From NCBI GenBank assembly GCA_002340095.1, contig DDKS01000031.1, positions 1-15,419 of the forward strand: a stretch of 15,419 nt of DNA, given 5' to 3'. The stretch is from Betaproteobacteria bacterium UBA2592 (lineage in GTDB: Bacteria > Pseudomonadota > Gammaproteobacteria > Burkholderiales > Rhodocyclaceae). The notes beneath the pieces were generated by a model. It was not told where the DNA came from, did no database searches, and was given only the letters and a program-made list of their open reading frames with translations. Made by a program: the position numbers and the translations under genes. Below, in pieces: positions 6,958 to 14,459 of the stretch; the first letter of the stretch is position 1; each line of letters begins with the position of its first letter.

Positions 6958-7631
6958 ACGTTACCCAGGACATGTCCATCCTGCACCTGATCCTTCAAGC
7001 CTCCGCCGTGGTCCAGGCGGTGATGGCCATCCTCGCCGGGGTGTCCTTCATGTCCTGGTACTACATCTTCATGAAGTGGTTCGCAGTGCGGGATTCGCGC
7101 CAGAAAACCGAGGATTTCGAGAAGGATTTCTGGTCCGGCGGCGACCTCAACAGCCTCTACAACAGCGCCGTGAACGACCGCCACCACGCCGGCAGCATGG
7201 AGCGCATCTTCGAGGCCGGCTTCCGGGAATTCACCAAGCTGCGCGGCCAGAAGGGCCTGGACCCGAGCGACGTGATCGACGGCGCCCGCCGCGCCATGCG
7301 CGCCACCTACCAGCGCGAGCTCGACGCCCTGGAAGCCCATCTCGCCTTTCTCGCCTCCGTCGGCTCCGTCTCCCCCTACATCGGCCTGTTCGGCACCGTC
7401 TGGGGCATCATGCATGCCTTCCGGGCCCTGGGCAACGTGGGCCAGGCCACCCTGGCCTCGGTGGCCCCCGGCATCGCCGAAGCCCTGGTGGCGACCGCCA
7501 TCGGCCTGTTCGCCGCGATCCCCGCCGTGCTTGCCTACAACCGTTTCTCCCATGACATCGACCGGCTCGCCACCCGCTACGAATCCTTCATGGAAGAGTT
7601 CTCCAACATCCTCCAGCGGCAGATGAGGTAA
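6954..7631 (+). CDS. tolQ: Tol-Pal inner-membrane motor subunit TolQ
   Basis: This MotA/TolQ/ExbB-family protein has 225 residues and forms the proton-channel motor with TolR that energises TolA. Three membrane helices are predicted at about 12-36, 131-155 and 165-195. A large cytoplasmic loop (about 40-128) contains the conserved arginine- and alanine-rich stretch DGARRAMRATYQRELDALE. The second helix region holds the signature PYIGLFGTVWGIMHAF at 141-156, and helix 3 has the ATAIGLFAAIPAVLAYN motif. Its context between ybgC and tolR separates it from exbB. The start overlaps ybgC by four bases. Confidence 0.96.
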   Translation: MNVTQDMSILHLILQASAVVQAVMAILAGVSFMSWYYIFMKWFAVRDSRQKTEDFEKDFWSGGDLNSLYNSAVNDRHHAGSMERIFEAGFREFTKLRGQKGLDPSDVIDGARRAMRATYQRELDALEAHLAFLASVGSVSPYIGLFGTVWGIMHAFRALGNVGQATLASVAPGIAEALVATAIGLFAAIPAVLAYNRFSHDIDRLATRYESFMEEFSNILQRQMR

Positions 7632-7634
7632 GCC

Positions 7635-8039
7635 ATGCGCCGCGCCCGCCGCCTCAAGAACGAGATCAACGTCGTACCCTACATCGACGTGATGCTCGTG
7701 CTGCTGGTCATTTTCATGGTGGCCACCCCGATGATGCAGACAGGCTCCGTGGACCTGCCCAGCGTCGGCCAGGCCAACAGCCCCCCGGAAAATCCCCTGC
7801 GGGTTACGGTGGGCCCTGGTGGCGAACTGGCGGTGCTCGATGGTAGCGGCAAGTCCCGCAGCGTCAGCCGCAGCGAACTGGCGCCCCTGCTCCAGGCGGA
7901 GCTGGCCAGGAATCCCGAAACCGCCGTGCTGGTGGCCGGCGACAAGAAGGCCAGCTATGAATCCGTGCTGGTGGCCCTGGACGAGATCAAGGCCCTGGGC
8001 TTCAAGCGGGTCGGCCTGGAAACCTCGCGCAGCAAATGA
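7635..8039 (+). CDS. tolR: Tol-Pal inner-membrane protein TolR
   Basis: This 134-residue ExbD/TolR-family protein is one-helix anchored with a periplasmic domain. The N-terminus NEINVVPYIDVMLVLLVIFMV (9-29) contains D18, the protonatable membrane aspartate equivalent to D23 of E. coli TolR. The periplasmic part (about 55-134) has the usual ExbD layout, ending LDEIKALGFKRVGLET. It lies three bases after tolQ, with GAGG just upstream, and its TGA overlaps the tolA ATG (8036-8039). TolR binds peptidoglycan and couples proton flow through TolQ to TolA. Confidence 0.95.
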   Translation: MRRARRLKNEINVVPYIDVMLVLLVIFMVATPMMQTGSVDLPSVGQANSPPENPLRVTVGPGGELAVLDGSGKSRSVSRSELAPLLQAELARNPETAVLVAGDKKASYESVLVALDEIKALGFKRVGLETSRSK

Positions 8040-8839
8040 TTCCGGCAAGTCACCAGGAACCCGGCAGGGGCAAGGCCCTGGTCCTCGCCATCGCGGTGCA
8101 CCTGCTGCTCGCGCTGGCCCTGTTCCTGGGCGTCCAGTGGAAAACCGAGGAAGCCGTGGTGGAGGTGGAGCTCTGGTCCCCGGTGCCGCGCCAGGCCACC
8201 GTCCTGCCACCGCCTCCGTCGCCTCCGAAGGAGCAGCCCAAGCCCGAACCCAGGCCCGAACCGAAGCCCGAGCCCAAGGTGGAGCCGAAACCCGAACCCA
8301 AGCCCGTGGCCAAGCCCGACATCGCGGTGAAGAAGGAAGAGAAGAAGCCCGAGTCCAAACCTGAACCGAAAAAGCCGGAACCCAAGCCCGAACCGAAGCC
8401 AGAACCCAAGAAGCCCGAGCCGCCGCAGGACCCGTTCAAGGATCTGCTGGATCAGGAGCTGAAGCAGACCCAGCGCAACAGCCAGACCCAGTCCCGGACG
8501 AGCCGGGAGGATCAGCTCAAGGCCATGGCCGCCGAGGAGCAGAAGGCCGCCGGCCGGCGCAGCGCCGAGAGCAGCTGGGTGGCCAAGATCACCGGCAAGG
8601 TGCGCGGCAACATGGTGTTGCCGCCCAACATCCAGGGCAACCCGGAGGCGGTGTTCGAGGTGCGGCTGATGAACGTCACCCTGGACGTGCTCGAGGTGCG
8701 GCTCAAGCGTTCCAGCGGCAATCCGGCCCTGGATGCCGCCATCGAGCGGGCCATCCTCAAGTCTTCGCCCTTTCCCAAACCCGATGATCCGTCCGTGGTC
8801 CGCACCCTGCTGGAAATCAAGTACCGGCCTTTCGATTGA
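8036..8839 (+). CDS. tolA: Tol-Pal energy-transducing protein TolA
   Basis: This 267-residue protein spans the periplasm and links TolQR to Pal/TolB. The single membrane helix at about 14-34 keeps a histidine at H22, matching the SHLS-type motif of TolA/TonB. Residues 58-133 are a Pro/Lys/Glu repeat linker made of PKPEP units. Residues about 135-175 are charged and probably helical. Residues about 178-267 form the TolA/TonB-type C-terminal domain (NPALDAAIERAILKSSPFPKP). It is much shorter than E. coli TolA (421 residues) and has a TonB-like proline linker in place of most of the long alanine-rich helix. The operon position makes tolA the sound call over tonB. Confidence 0.92.
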   Translation: MIPASHQEPGRGKALVLAIAVHLLLALALFLGVQWKTEEAVVEVELWSPVPRQATVLPPPPSPPKEQPKPEPRPEPKPEPKVEPKPEPKPVAKPDIAVKKEEKKPESKPEPKKPEPKPEPKPEPKKPEPPQDPFKDLLDQELKQTQRNSQTQSRTSREDQLKAMAAEEQKAAGRRSAESSWVAKITGKVRGNMVLPPNIQGNPEAVFEVRLMNVTLDVLEVRLKRSSGNPALDAAIERAILKSSPFPKPDDPSVVRTLLEIKYRPFD

Positions 8840-8843
8840 CGCC

Positions 8844-8871
8844 TTGGCCGCCCAGGGGCGGCCTGTATAAT
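8844..8871 (+). promoter_or_regulatory. Candidate tolB promoter, overlapping an inter-operon hairpin
   Basis: A perfect TATAAT (8866-8871) is preceded by TTGGCC (8844-8849) at a 16-base spacing. Initiation near 8878 would leave a leader of only about 20 bases before the ATG at 8900. An internal promoter for tolB-pal-cpoB is known in E. coli, and this site fits that arrangement. The -35 hexamer is a weak match. Confidence 0.5.
8846..8863 (+). terminator. Hairpin after tolA, possible attenuator
   Basis: GGCCGCC (8846-8852) and GGCGGCC (8857-8863) form a perfect 7-bp GC stem with a CAGG loop, seven bases after the tolA stop. The following bases are TGTATAATCG, so no U-tract supports strong intrinsic termination. 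It could pause polymerase or protect the ybgC-tolQRA message 3' end while the overlapping promoter restarts transcription for tolB. Confidence 0.35.
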
Positions 8872-8899
8872 CGCCCGGAGAAAATTGCCCTTGAAGAAC

Positions 8900-10186
8900 A
8901 TGAACTTGCCTACTACCCGCCGTACCGCCCTCGGCCTGCTGGCTGCCCTGTTGCTGGGGAGCGCCGGCCTGGCCCGGGCTCAGCTTTCCATTCAGATCAC
9001 CGGGGCCGGTGCCAACCAGATTCCCGTGGCCATCGCCGATTTCGGCGGCGATCCGGGCACCAGCCGCGCCCTGACCTCCGTGGTGCGCTCCGACCTGGAG
9101 CGCAGCGGCCTGTTCCGGCTCGTGGATGCCGGCGGCGCTGCCCTGACCGAAGCCTCCCCCGTCGATTACATGGCCTGGAAGTCCCGCGGTGCCGATGCTC
9201 TGGCTGCCGGCAGCCTGGGGGCCAGCCCCGACGGCCGTCTCGAAGCCCGCTTCCGACTCTATGACGTGAACCGCCAGAACAACCTGGGCGGCGCCGCCTA
9301 CCTGACGGCGGTGCCCCAGCTGCGGGCGGCCGGGCACCGCATCGCCGATTACATCTACGAGAAGCTCACCGGCGAGCGCGGCATCTTCTCCACCCGCATC
9401 GCCTACGTGGTCAAGTCGGGCGGCCGCTACGAGCTGCAGATCGCGGACTCCGACGGCCAGAATGCCCAGACCGCCCTGGTCTCCCGGGAGCCGATCATCT
9501 CCCCCTCCTGGTCCCCTGATGGCAGCCGCATTGCCTACGTTTCCTTCGAGAACAAGAAGCCCATCGTCTTCGTGCACTCCCTGGCCACCGGCAAGCGCCA
9601 CGTGGCGGCCAACTTCAAGGGTTCCAACTCCGCTCCGGCCTGGTCCCCCGACGGCCAGCGCCTGGCCGTGGTGCTCACCAAGGACGGCAGTTCCCAGATC
9701 TACCTGATCAATGCCGGCGGTGGTGCCGCCCAGCGGCTCACCAGTTCCGGCGGCATCGACACCGAGCCCCAGTTCTCTCCCGACGGTGCCTGGGTTTATT
9801 TCACCTCCGACCGGGGCGGCAGTCCGCAGATCTACCGGGTCTCCAGCAGCGGCGGCGCTCCCGAGCGGGTCACCTTCGAGGGCAGCTACAACGTCACTCC
9901 GCGCCCCTCCCCCGATGGCAAGAGCCTGGCCTTCATCGCCCGCCGGGAGGGCCGCTTTCAGCTCGCCATCATGGACCTGGCCAGCCGCCAGGTGCAGATT
10001 CTGTCCGACTCCCACAAGGACGAGTCGCCCAGCTTCGCCCCCAACAGCCGCATGATCCTCCTGGCAACGGAGATCGGCGGCCGGGGTGTGCTGTCCGCCG
10101 TGTCGGCGGATGGCCGCATCAAACAGCGCCTGTCGGTGGCGGCAGGCGATGTGCGGGAGCCCGCCTGGGGTCCCTTCAATAACTGA
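8900..10186 (+). CDS. tolB: Tol-Pal periplasmic beta-propeller protein TolB
   Basis: This is a periplasmic partner of Pal and TolA, 428 residues from the ATG. A signal peptide covers about 1-27 (positively charged TRR, hydrophobic core, cleavage after GLARA before QLS). The TolB N-terminal domain is about 28-165 and a six-bladed propeller follows. Blade repeats are visible as SWSPDGSRIAY, AWSPDGQRLAV, QFSPDGAWVYF, RPSPDGKSLAF and the degenerate SFAPNSRMILL. The start is uncertain: a TTG at 8885 in the same frame has GGAG four bases upstream and would add five residues (MPLKN). I prefer ATG 8900 for its ordinary signal-peptide length, although its ribosome binding site is poor. The gene is followed 32 bases later by pal. 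Confidence 0.94.
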   Translation: MNLPTTRRTALGLLAALLLGSAGLARAQLSIQITGAGANQIPVAIADFGGDPGTSRALTSVVRSDLERSGLFRLVDAGGAALTEASPVDYMAWKSRGADALAAGSLGASPDGRLEARFRLYDVNRQNNLGGAAYLTAVPQLRAAGHRIADYIYEKLTGERGIFSTRIAYVVKSGGRYELQIADSDGQNAQTALVSREPIISPSWSPDGSRIAYVSFENKKPIVFVHSLATGKRHVAANFKGSNSAPAWSPDGQRLAVVLTKDGSSQIYLINAGGGAAQRLTSSGGIDTEPQFSPDGAWVYFTSDRGGSPQIYRVSSSGGAPERVTFEGSYNVTPRPSPDGKSLAFIARREGRFQLAIMDLASRQVQILSDSHKDESPSFAPNSRMILLATEIGGRGVLSAVSADGRIKQRLSVAAGDVREPAWGPFNN

Positions 10187-10218
10187 CTGATCCAACCGAC
10201 GAGATGGAGCCTTAAGCG

Positions 10219-10752
10219 ATGAAACCCAACATGAAACTTTCCCTGGCCTCTGTGGCCTTTGCACTGGCCCTGACGGGTTGTGGCAGCACCGGCGACAAGG
10301 AGGGCGGCGCCCCCGTGGAGAGCCGTGATCCCAACGCCGGCGTGGCCCGGGTCGAAGCTGGCGGCGTCCAGGGCGGCAAGCTGCCCGCCGTGCTCACCGA
10401 TCCCAGCAGCATTTTGTCCAAGCGCAGCATCTACTTTGCCCTGGACCGCTATGACGTGTCCGAACAGTACCGGGCTCTGGTCAATGCCCACGCCAAGTTC
10501 CTGGTCGAGAACCGCCAGTTCAAGATCCTGATCCAGGGCAACACCGACGAGCGCGGCAGCCGTGAGTACAACCTGTCCCTGGGCCAGAAGCGGGCCGACG
10601 CCGTCAAGCAGATGATGGTGCTTCTGGGCGTGCGCGAGGACCAGATCGAGTCCGTCAGCCTGGGTGAGGAAAAGCCCAAGGCCGAAGGCCATAGCGAGGA
10701 AGCCTGGGCCGAGAACCGCCGCGCCGACATTCTCTACGTGGGTGAGTACTGA
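10219..10752 (+). CDS. pal: Peptidoglycan-associated lipoprotein Pal
   Basis: This outer-membrane lipoprotein has 177 residues and anchors the envelope to peptidoglycan. The lipobox LTGC places the lipidated cysteine at C21. A flexible Gly/Ala-rich stretch follows to about 60, then an OmpA-like peptidoglycan-binding domain (about 68-177). That domain has IYFALDRYDV at the first strand and the binding motif GNTDERGSREYNLSLGQKRA at 107-126, with D110 and R125 as likely diaminopimelate contacts. WAENRRADI near the end is also conserved. GGAG at 10205-10208 supports the ATG at 10219; a second in-frame ATG at residue 5 has no such site. Confidence 0.96.
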   Translation: MKPNMKLSLASVAFALALTGCGSTGDKEGGAPVESRDPNAGVARVEAGGVQGGKLPAVLTDPSSILSKRSIYFALDRYDVSEQYRALVNAHAKFLVENRQFKILIQGNTDERGSREYNLSLGQKRADAVKQMMVLLGVREDQIESVSLGEEKPKAEGHSEEAWAENRRADILYVGEY

Positions 10753-10754
10753 TC

Positions 10755-11522
10755 ATGCTGCGCCGCCCGGTACTGCCTGCAGTCCTGCTGTGCGCCCTGC
10801 TGGCCGCGCCGGCGGCCCGGGCGGGCCTCTTCGATGACACGGAGGCCCGCCAGCAGATCGCCGATCTGAAGACCCTGTCCGAACAGCGTTTCGACACCCA
10901 GGCCAAGGCCCAGCTGGAGCTGGCCAGCCAGATCATGGCCCTGCGCGAGGAGCTGGCCCGCCTGCGCGGCCAGGTCGAAACCCTGACCTACGAGAACGAG
11001 CAGCTCAAGAAACGCCAGCAGGACCTTTACCTGGACCTGGACTCCCGCCTGCGCAGGCTGGAGCCCAGCCCGCCGGCCGCCCTGGGGGGCAGCCCGGCGC
11101 CGGAGGGAGGCAGCGGCGAGCCGGTGCCCACCGCCCGGGGCGGTGATCCGGTGGCCGAGTCCAAGTCCTACGAAGCCGCCCTGAACCTCTTCAAGGCGGC
11201 CAGATACAAGGAGGCCGCCCAGGCCTTCGAGAGCTTCGTCAAGGAAAACCCCCAGAGTGATCTGGCGCCCAATGCCCAGTTCTGGCTCGGCAATGCCTGG
11301 TATGCCCAGAAAGAATGCAAGAAGGCCATCGACGCCCAGCTGGTGGTGACGACCCGCTGGCCCGATTCGGCCCGTGCCCCCGATGCCATGCTGGCCATCG
11401 CCAACTGCCAGCGGGACTGGGGCAATATCCAGGCGGCCAAACGCACCCTGGGCAACCTGGTTGCCAAGTACCCCGATTCCAAGGCGGCAGCCCAGGCCCG
11501 GCAGCGGCTGGGGCAGAAATAA
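10755..11522 (+). CDS. cpoB: Cell division coordinator CpoB (YbgF), Tol-Pal associated
   Basis: This 255-residue periplasmic protein has a signal peptide at about 1-23 (cleavage after ARA). An N-terminal coiled coil at about 28-103 is the trimerisation region. A low-complexity Pro/Gly linker covers about 104-132, and three tetratricopeptide repeats lie at about 137-255. The TPR region includes the family stretch YEAALNLFKAARYKEAAQAF. In E. coli it couples the Tol machine to peptidoglycan synthesis by PBP1B during constriction. It begins two bases after the pal stop and ends flush against the queE start, so the que genes probably share the transcript. Confidence 0.94.
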   Translation: MLRRPVLPAVLLCALLAAPAARAGLFDDTEARQQIADLKTLSEQRFDTQAKAQLELASQIMALREELARLRGQVETLTYENEQLKKRQQDLYLDLDSRLRRLEPSPPAALGGSPAPEGGSGEPVPTARGGDPVAESKSYEAALNLFKAARYKEAAQAFESFVKENPQSDLAPNAQFWLGNAWYAQKECKKAIDAQLVVTTRWPDSARAPDAMLAIANCQRDWGNIQAAKRTLGNLVAKYPDSKAAAQARQRLGQK

Positions 11523-12185
11523 GTGGCCTCGGCAACGGATCTGGAAATCCCCCTGCGCATCAGCGAGATTTTCTTCTCCCTGCAGGGGGAAGCCTCCCGG
11601 GTGGGCCTGCCTACCGTGTTCGTGCGCCTTACCGGCTGCCCCCTGCGCTGCAGCTGGTGTGATACCGCCCATGCCTTCACCGGGGGGCAGAGCATGACGC
11701 TGGGCGCCATCCTGGCCCGGGTGGCGGAATTCCCGACCCGGCAGGTCTGTGTCACCGGCGGCGAGCCCCTGGCCCAGAAGGCCTGCCTCGACCTGCTCCG
11801 GGCCCTGTGCGACCGGGGCTACGACGTTTCCCTGGAAACCTCCGGGGCCCTCGACGTGAGCCAGGTGGACCCGCGGGTGTCCCGCATCGTGGATCTCAAG
11901 GCGCCGGACTCCGGCGAAGCGGAGCGCAACCGCTGGGAAAACCTGGCCTGCCTGGGCCCCCGGGACGAGCTCAAGATCATCATCGCCTCCCGGGCCGATT
12001 ACGAATGGGCCAGGGCCCGGCTGGCCGAACACGAGCTGGACCGGCGCTGTCCGGTGCTGCTGTCCCCCGCCCAGGGCCGGGTGGAGCCCCGGGATCTGGC
12101 CGAATGGATCCTGGCGGACGGGCTGCCCGTGCGTTTCCAGCTGCAACTGCACAAGCTGCTCTGGGGTAACATCCCGGGCAGGTGA
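11523..12185 (+). CDS. queE: 7-carboxy-7-deazaguanine synthase QueE
   Basis: This radical SAM enzyme converts 6-carboxy-5,6,7,8-tetrahydropterin to 7-carboxy-7-deazaguanine in the queuosine precursor pathway. The 220-residue protein has the [4Fe-4S] cluster motif C-X3-C-X2-C at C39, C43 and C46 (GCPLRCSWCDT) and the SAM-binding GGEP at 79-82. The N-terminal LRISEIFFSLQGE is typical of QueE. The start is the GTG at 11523, immediately after the cpoB TAA, because the conserved N-terminus begins by residue 9 and no upstream ATG is in frame. There is no strong ribosome binding site, so translation is probably coupled to cpoB. Confidence 0.94.
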   Translation: MASATDLEIPLRISEIFFSLQGEASRVGLPTVFVRLTGCPLRCSWCDTAHAFTGGQSMTLGAILARVAEFPTRQVCVTGGEPLAQKACLDLLRALCDRGYDVSLETSGALDVSQVDPRVSRIVDLKAPDSGEAERNRWENLACLGPRDELKIIIASRADYEWARARLAEHELDRRCPVLLSPAQGRVEPRDLAEWILADGLPVRFQLQLHKLLWGNIPGR

Positions 12186-12206
12186 AACCCTGAAGCGAGG
12201 CACCCC

Positions 12207-12569
12207 ATGGAAACGAACCGCCGCCAATTCTCCCGCATCCACTTCAATACCGACGGCAAGCTCTTCTTCCCCGGCGGGGAGGGCCCGGTGGAGATCGTCG
12301 ACCTGTCCCTCAAGGGGGCCCTGATCCAGCTCAAAACCGCCGCCCGGCTGCAACCGGGGCAGCGCTGCACCCTGCGCCTGGGGCTGGCCGCCAGCGGCGA
12401 GGGCATCCGCATGGAGGCCCAGGTGGCCCATGTGGAAGGCGCCAACATCGGCCTGCGCTGCGTCGAGATCGATCTGGACAGCATCACCCACCTGCGCCGG
12501 CTGGTGGAACTGAACCTGGGCGATGAGTCCCTGCTGCACCGGGAGCTGGAGTCCCTCATCCGGCCCTGA
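12207..12569 (+). CDS. PilZ-domain protein, predicted c-di-GMP receptor
   Basis: This is a single-domain PilZ protein of 120 residues. The cyclic-di-GMP binding signature is complete: RxxxR at R6-R10 (RRQFSR) and DxSxxG at D32-S34-G37 (DLSLKG). Beta-strand-like segments follow to about 95, then a C-terminal helix (about 95-118). Its target is not evident from sequence. It lies 21 bases after queE with GAGG six bases before the ATG, inside the que gene string, although nothing links it to deazaguanine synthesis. Cytoplasmic; no signal peptide or membrane segment. Confidence 0.88.
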   Translation: METNRRQFSRIHFNTDGKLFFPGGEGPVEIVDLSLKGALIQLKTAARLQPGQRCTLRLGLAASGEGIRMEAQVAHVEGANIGLRCVEIDLDSITHLRRLVELNLGDESLLHRELESLIRP

Positions 12570-12591
12570 ATCCACTCCCGAGCGGCGGCGG

Positions 12592-12620
12592 TTTTCGCAC
12601 TGCAACAAACGCGGTATAGT
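12592..12620 (+). promoter_or_regulatory. Candidate internal promoter before queC
   Basis: TATAGT (12615-12620) lies 11 bases before the queC ATG, with TTTTCG (12592-12597) 17 bases upstream as a weak -35. The 62-base pilZ-queC gap is the longest inside the que segment, which leaves room for a promoter. Any leader would be about five bases, and I see no riboswitch-like fold. Confidence 0.35.
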
Positions 12621-12631
12621 CCGCACCCATC

Positions 12632-13309
12632 ATGCAGCCCAAAGCCGTCGTTCTCCTCTCGGGCGGACTCGACTCCGCCACCTGCCTGGCCGAAGCCAGG
12701 CACCGGGGTTTCGCCCCCTATTGCCTGTCCTTCGATTATGGCCAGCGGCACCGGGCAGAACTCGATGCCGCCGCCCGGGTGGCCACGGCCCTGGGGGCCG
12801 CCGAGCACCGCATCCTGAAACTGGACCTGGGCCAGTTCGGCGGTTCCGCCCTGACCGACACGAGCCTGGAGGTGCCGGTGGATGGCCTCCACCCCGGCAT
12901 TCCCATCACCTACGTGCCCGCCCGCAACACCATCATGCTCTCCCTGGCCCTGGCCTGGGCCGAGGTGCTCGACAGCCGCGACATCTTCGTGGGCGTCAAC
13001 GCGGTGGATTACTCCGGTTATCCCGACTGTCGCCCCGAATACATCGCCGCCTTCGAGACCATGGCCAATCTGGCGACCCGGGCCGGGGTCGAAGGCCACA
13101 GGCTCACCCTGCACACCCCCCTCATGACCCTCTCCAAGGCCCGCATCATCCAGTTGGGCCAGCAGCTGGGCGTGGATTACAGCCTCACCGTCTCCTGCTA
13201 CCAGGCCGATGAACTCGGCCGGGCCTGCGGTGTCTGTGATTCCTGCCGCCTGCGCCGGGAGGGCTTTGCCGCCGCCGGGGTGGCGGACCCCACTCCCTAC
13301 CGGAACTGA
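12632..13309 (+). CDS. queC: 7-cyano-7-deazaguanine synthase QueC
   Basis: This ATP-dependent enzyme converts 7-carboxy-7-deazaguanine (the QueE product) to preQ0, the precursor of queuosine in tRNA. The 225-residue protein has the PP-loop SGGLDS at 10-15, FDYGQRH at 34-40, and the conserved YVPARNT with GVNAVDYSGYPDCRPEY. The zinc site is complete: C189, C199, C202 and C205 in the C-terminal CYQADELGRACGVCDSC. Length and all motifs are normal. It follows the PilZ gene by 62 bases and precedes a membrane transporter gene by five bases. Confidence 0.96.
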   Translation: MQPKAVVLLSGGLDSATCLAEARHRGFAPYCLSFDYGQRHRAELDAAARVATALGAAEHRILKLDLGQFGGSALTDTSLEVPVDGLHPGIPITYVPARNTIMLSLALAWAEVLDSRDIFVGVNAVDYSGYPDCRPEYIAAFETMANLATRAGVEGHRLTLHTPLMTLSKARIIQLGQQLGVDYSLTVSCYQADELGRACGVCDSCRLRREGFAAAGVADPTPYRN

Positions 13310-13314
13310 ATGCC

Positions 13315-14430
13315 ATGGAAGCAGCCACCAGCATCTCCTACTCCACCATCCTCTGGCTTGCCTTTGCGGCCGCCTTCGCCTTCGGCCTGATCGGACAGCG
13401 CACCCACTTCTGCACCATGGGTGCCATCTCCGACATCGTGAACATGGAAGACTGGACCCGTATGCGCCAGTGGGTCCTGGCCATCGCCGTCGCCATCCTC
13501 GGCAGCGCCGCCCTCCACGGCGCCGGGCTCATCGACCTGGACAAGAGCATCTACCGGGGCGCCAACTTCACCTGGCTGTCCTACCTGATCGGCGGCTTCA
13601 CCTTCGGCATCGGCATGGTGCTCGCCTCCGGCTGCGGCTCCAAGACCCTGATCCGCATCGGCGGCGGCAACCTCAAGTCCCTGGTGGTCATGCTGGTCCT
13701 CGCTCTCTCCGCCTACATCACCATGCGCGGCCTCCTCGGGGTGTTCCGTGCCAACGTGCTGGAGCAGGCCGCCTTCACCCTGGAAGGCGGGCAGGACATC
13801 CCCAACCTCCTCGAGACCGGCCTGGGCGTCGCCCCGGGCATGGCCCTGGCCATCAGCGCCCTGGCGGTCGGTGGCGGCCTGCTGCTGTTTGCCCTCCGGC
13901 AGCGGGAATTCCTGACCTTCGACAACCTCCTGGCCGGAGTGGGCACCGGCCTCCTCGTCGTGGCCTGCTGGTACATCAGCGGCCACCTGGGCTACCTGCC
14001 CGAAGACCCGGAAACCCTGGAGGAGGCCTTCATCGCCACCAACTCCGGCCGCATGGAATCCCTGACCTTCGTGGCCCCCCAGGCCTACACCATGGAACTG
14101 CTCATGTTCTGGTCCGATGCGAGCCGCAAGGTCACCATCGCCATTGCATCCGTGCTGGGCGTCATCTGCGGCTCCTTCGCCTATGCCGTGGCCACACGCA
14201 GCTTCCGCTGGGAAGGCTTCCGGGACGTGGAAGACACCGCCAACCACCTGCTGGGCGCCGCGCTGATGGGCTTCGGCGGTGTCACCGCCATGGGCTGCTC
14301 CGTGGGGCAGGGCATCACCGGCTTTTCCACCCTGGCCCTGGGCTCCATCGTCACCTTCGCCGCCATCATCCTGGGGGCCTGGAGCGCCCTCAAGTACCAG
14401 TACTGGAAACTGACGCGATCCGAAGCCTGA
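13315..14430 (+). CDS. YeeE/YedE family membrane transporter, probable thiosulfate or sulfur-compound uptake
   Basis: This polytopic inner-membrane protein of 371 residues has about nine to ten hydrophobic segments and belongs to the YeeE/YedE (sulf_transp, formerly DUF395) family. The family cysteines are present in their motifs: C33 in RTHFCTMGAI, C107 in LASGCGSKTLIRIGGGN, and C328 in AMGCSVGQG. In the characterised thiosulfate transporter TsuA (YeeE), three such cysteines line the substrate path. The repeated GCG/GCS motifs reflect an internal duplication. The ATG at 13315 is five bases after queC; another ATG at 13310 is out of frame. The substrate is inferred from the family; no sulfurtransferase gene (TusA-like) is adjacent. 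Confidence 0.85.
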   Translation: MEAATSISYSTILWLAFAAAFAFGLIGQRTHFCTMGAISDIVNMEDWTRMRQWVLAIAVAILGSAALHGAGLIDLDKSIYRGANFTWLSYLIGGFTFGIGMVLASGCGSKTLIRIGGGNLKSLVVMLVLALSAYITMRGLLGVFRANVLEQAAFTLEGGQDIPNLLETGLGVAPGMALAISALAVGGGLLLFALRQREFLTFDNLLAGVGTGLLVVACWYISGHLGYLPEDPETLEEAFIATNSGRMESLTFVAPQAYTMELLMFWSDASRKVTIAIASVLGVICGSFAYAVATRSFRWEGFRDVEDTANHLLGAALMGFGGVTAMGCSVGQGITGFSTLALGSIVTFAAIILGAWSALKYQYWKLTRSEA

Positions 14431-14459
14431 TCCCCGGACCCGGCTTCCGTGGTACCACC

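Noticed and set aside
8900..8980. A Tat (twin-arginine) signal on TolB
   Set aside because: There is an RR pair (TTRRTALG), but the consensus hydrophobic FLK part is lacking, and characterised TolB proteins use the Sec route. It is more likely an ordinary signal peptide with a charged n-region.
7955..10264. A 769-codon minus-strand open frame across tolA-tolB, with similar ones at 6933-8210 and 10734-12626
   Set aside because: All lie antisense to recognised Tol-Pal and Que proteins and translate to low-complexity, composition-driven sequence with no ribosome binding site or family motif.
12570..12631. A preQ1 riboswitch before queC
   Set aside because: The gap is 62 bases and includes a promoter-like box 11 bases from the ATG. 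I see no preQ1-type stem plus A-rich tail.
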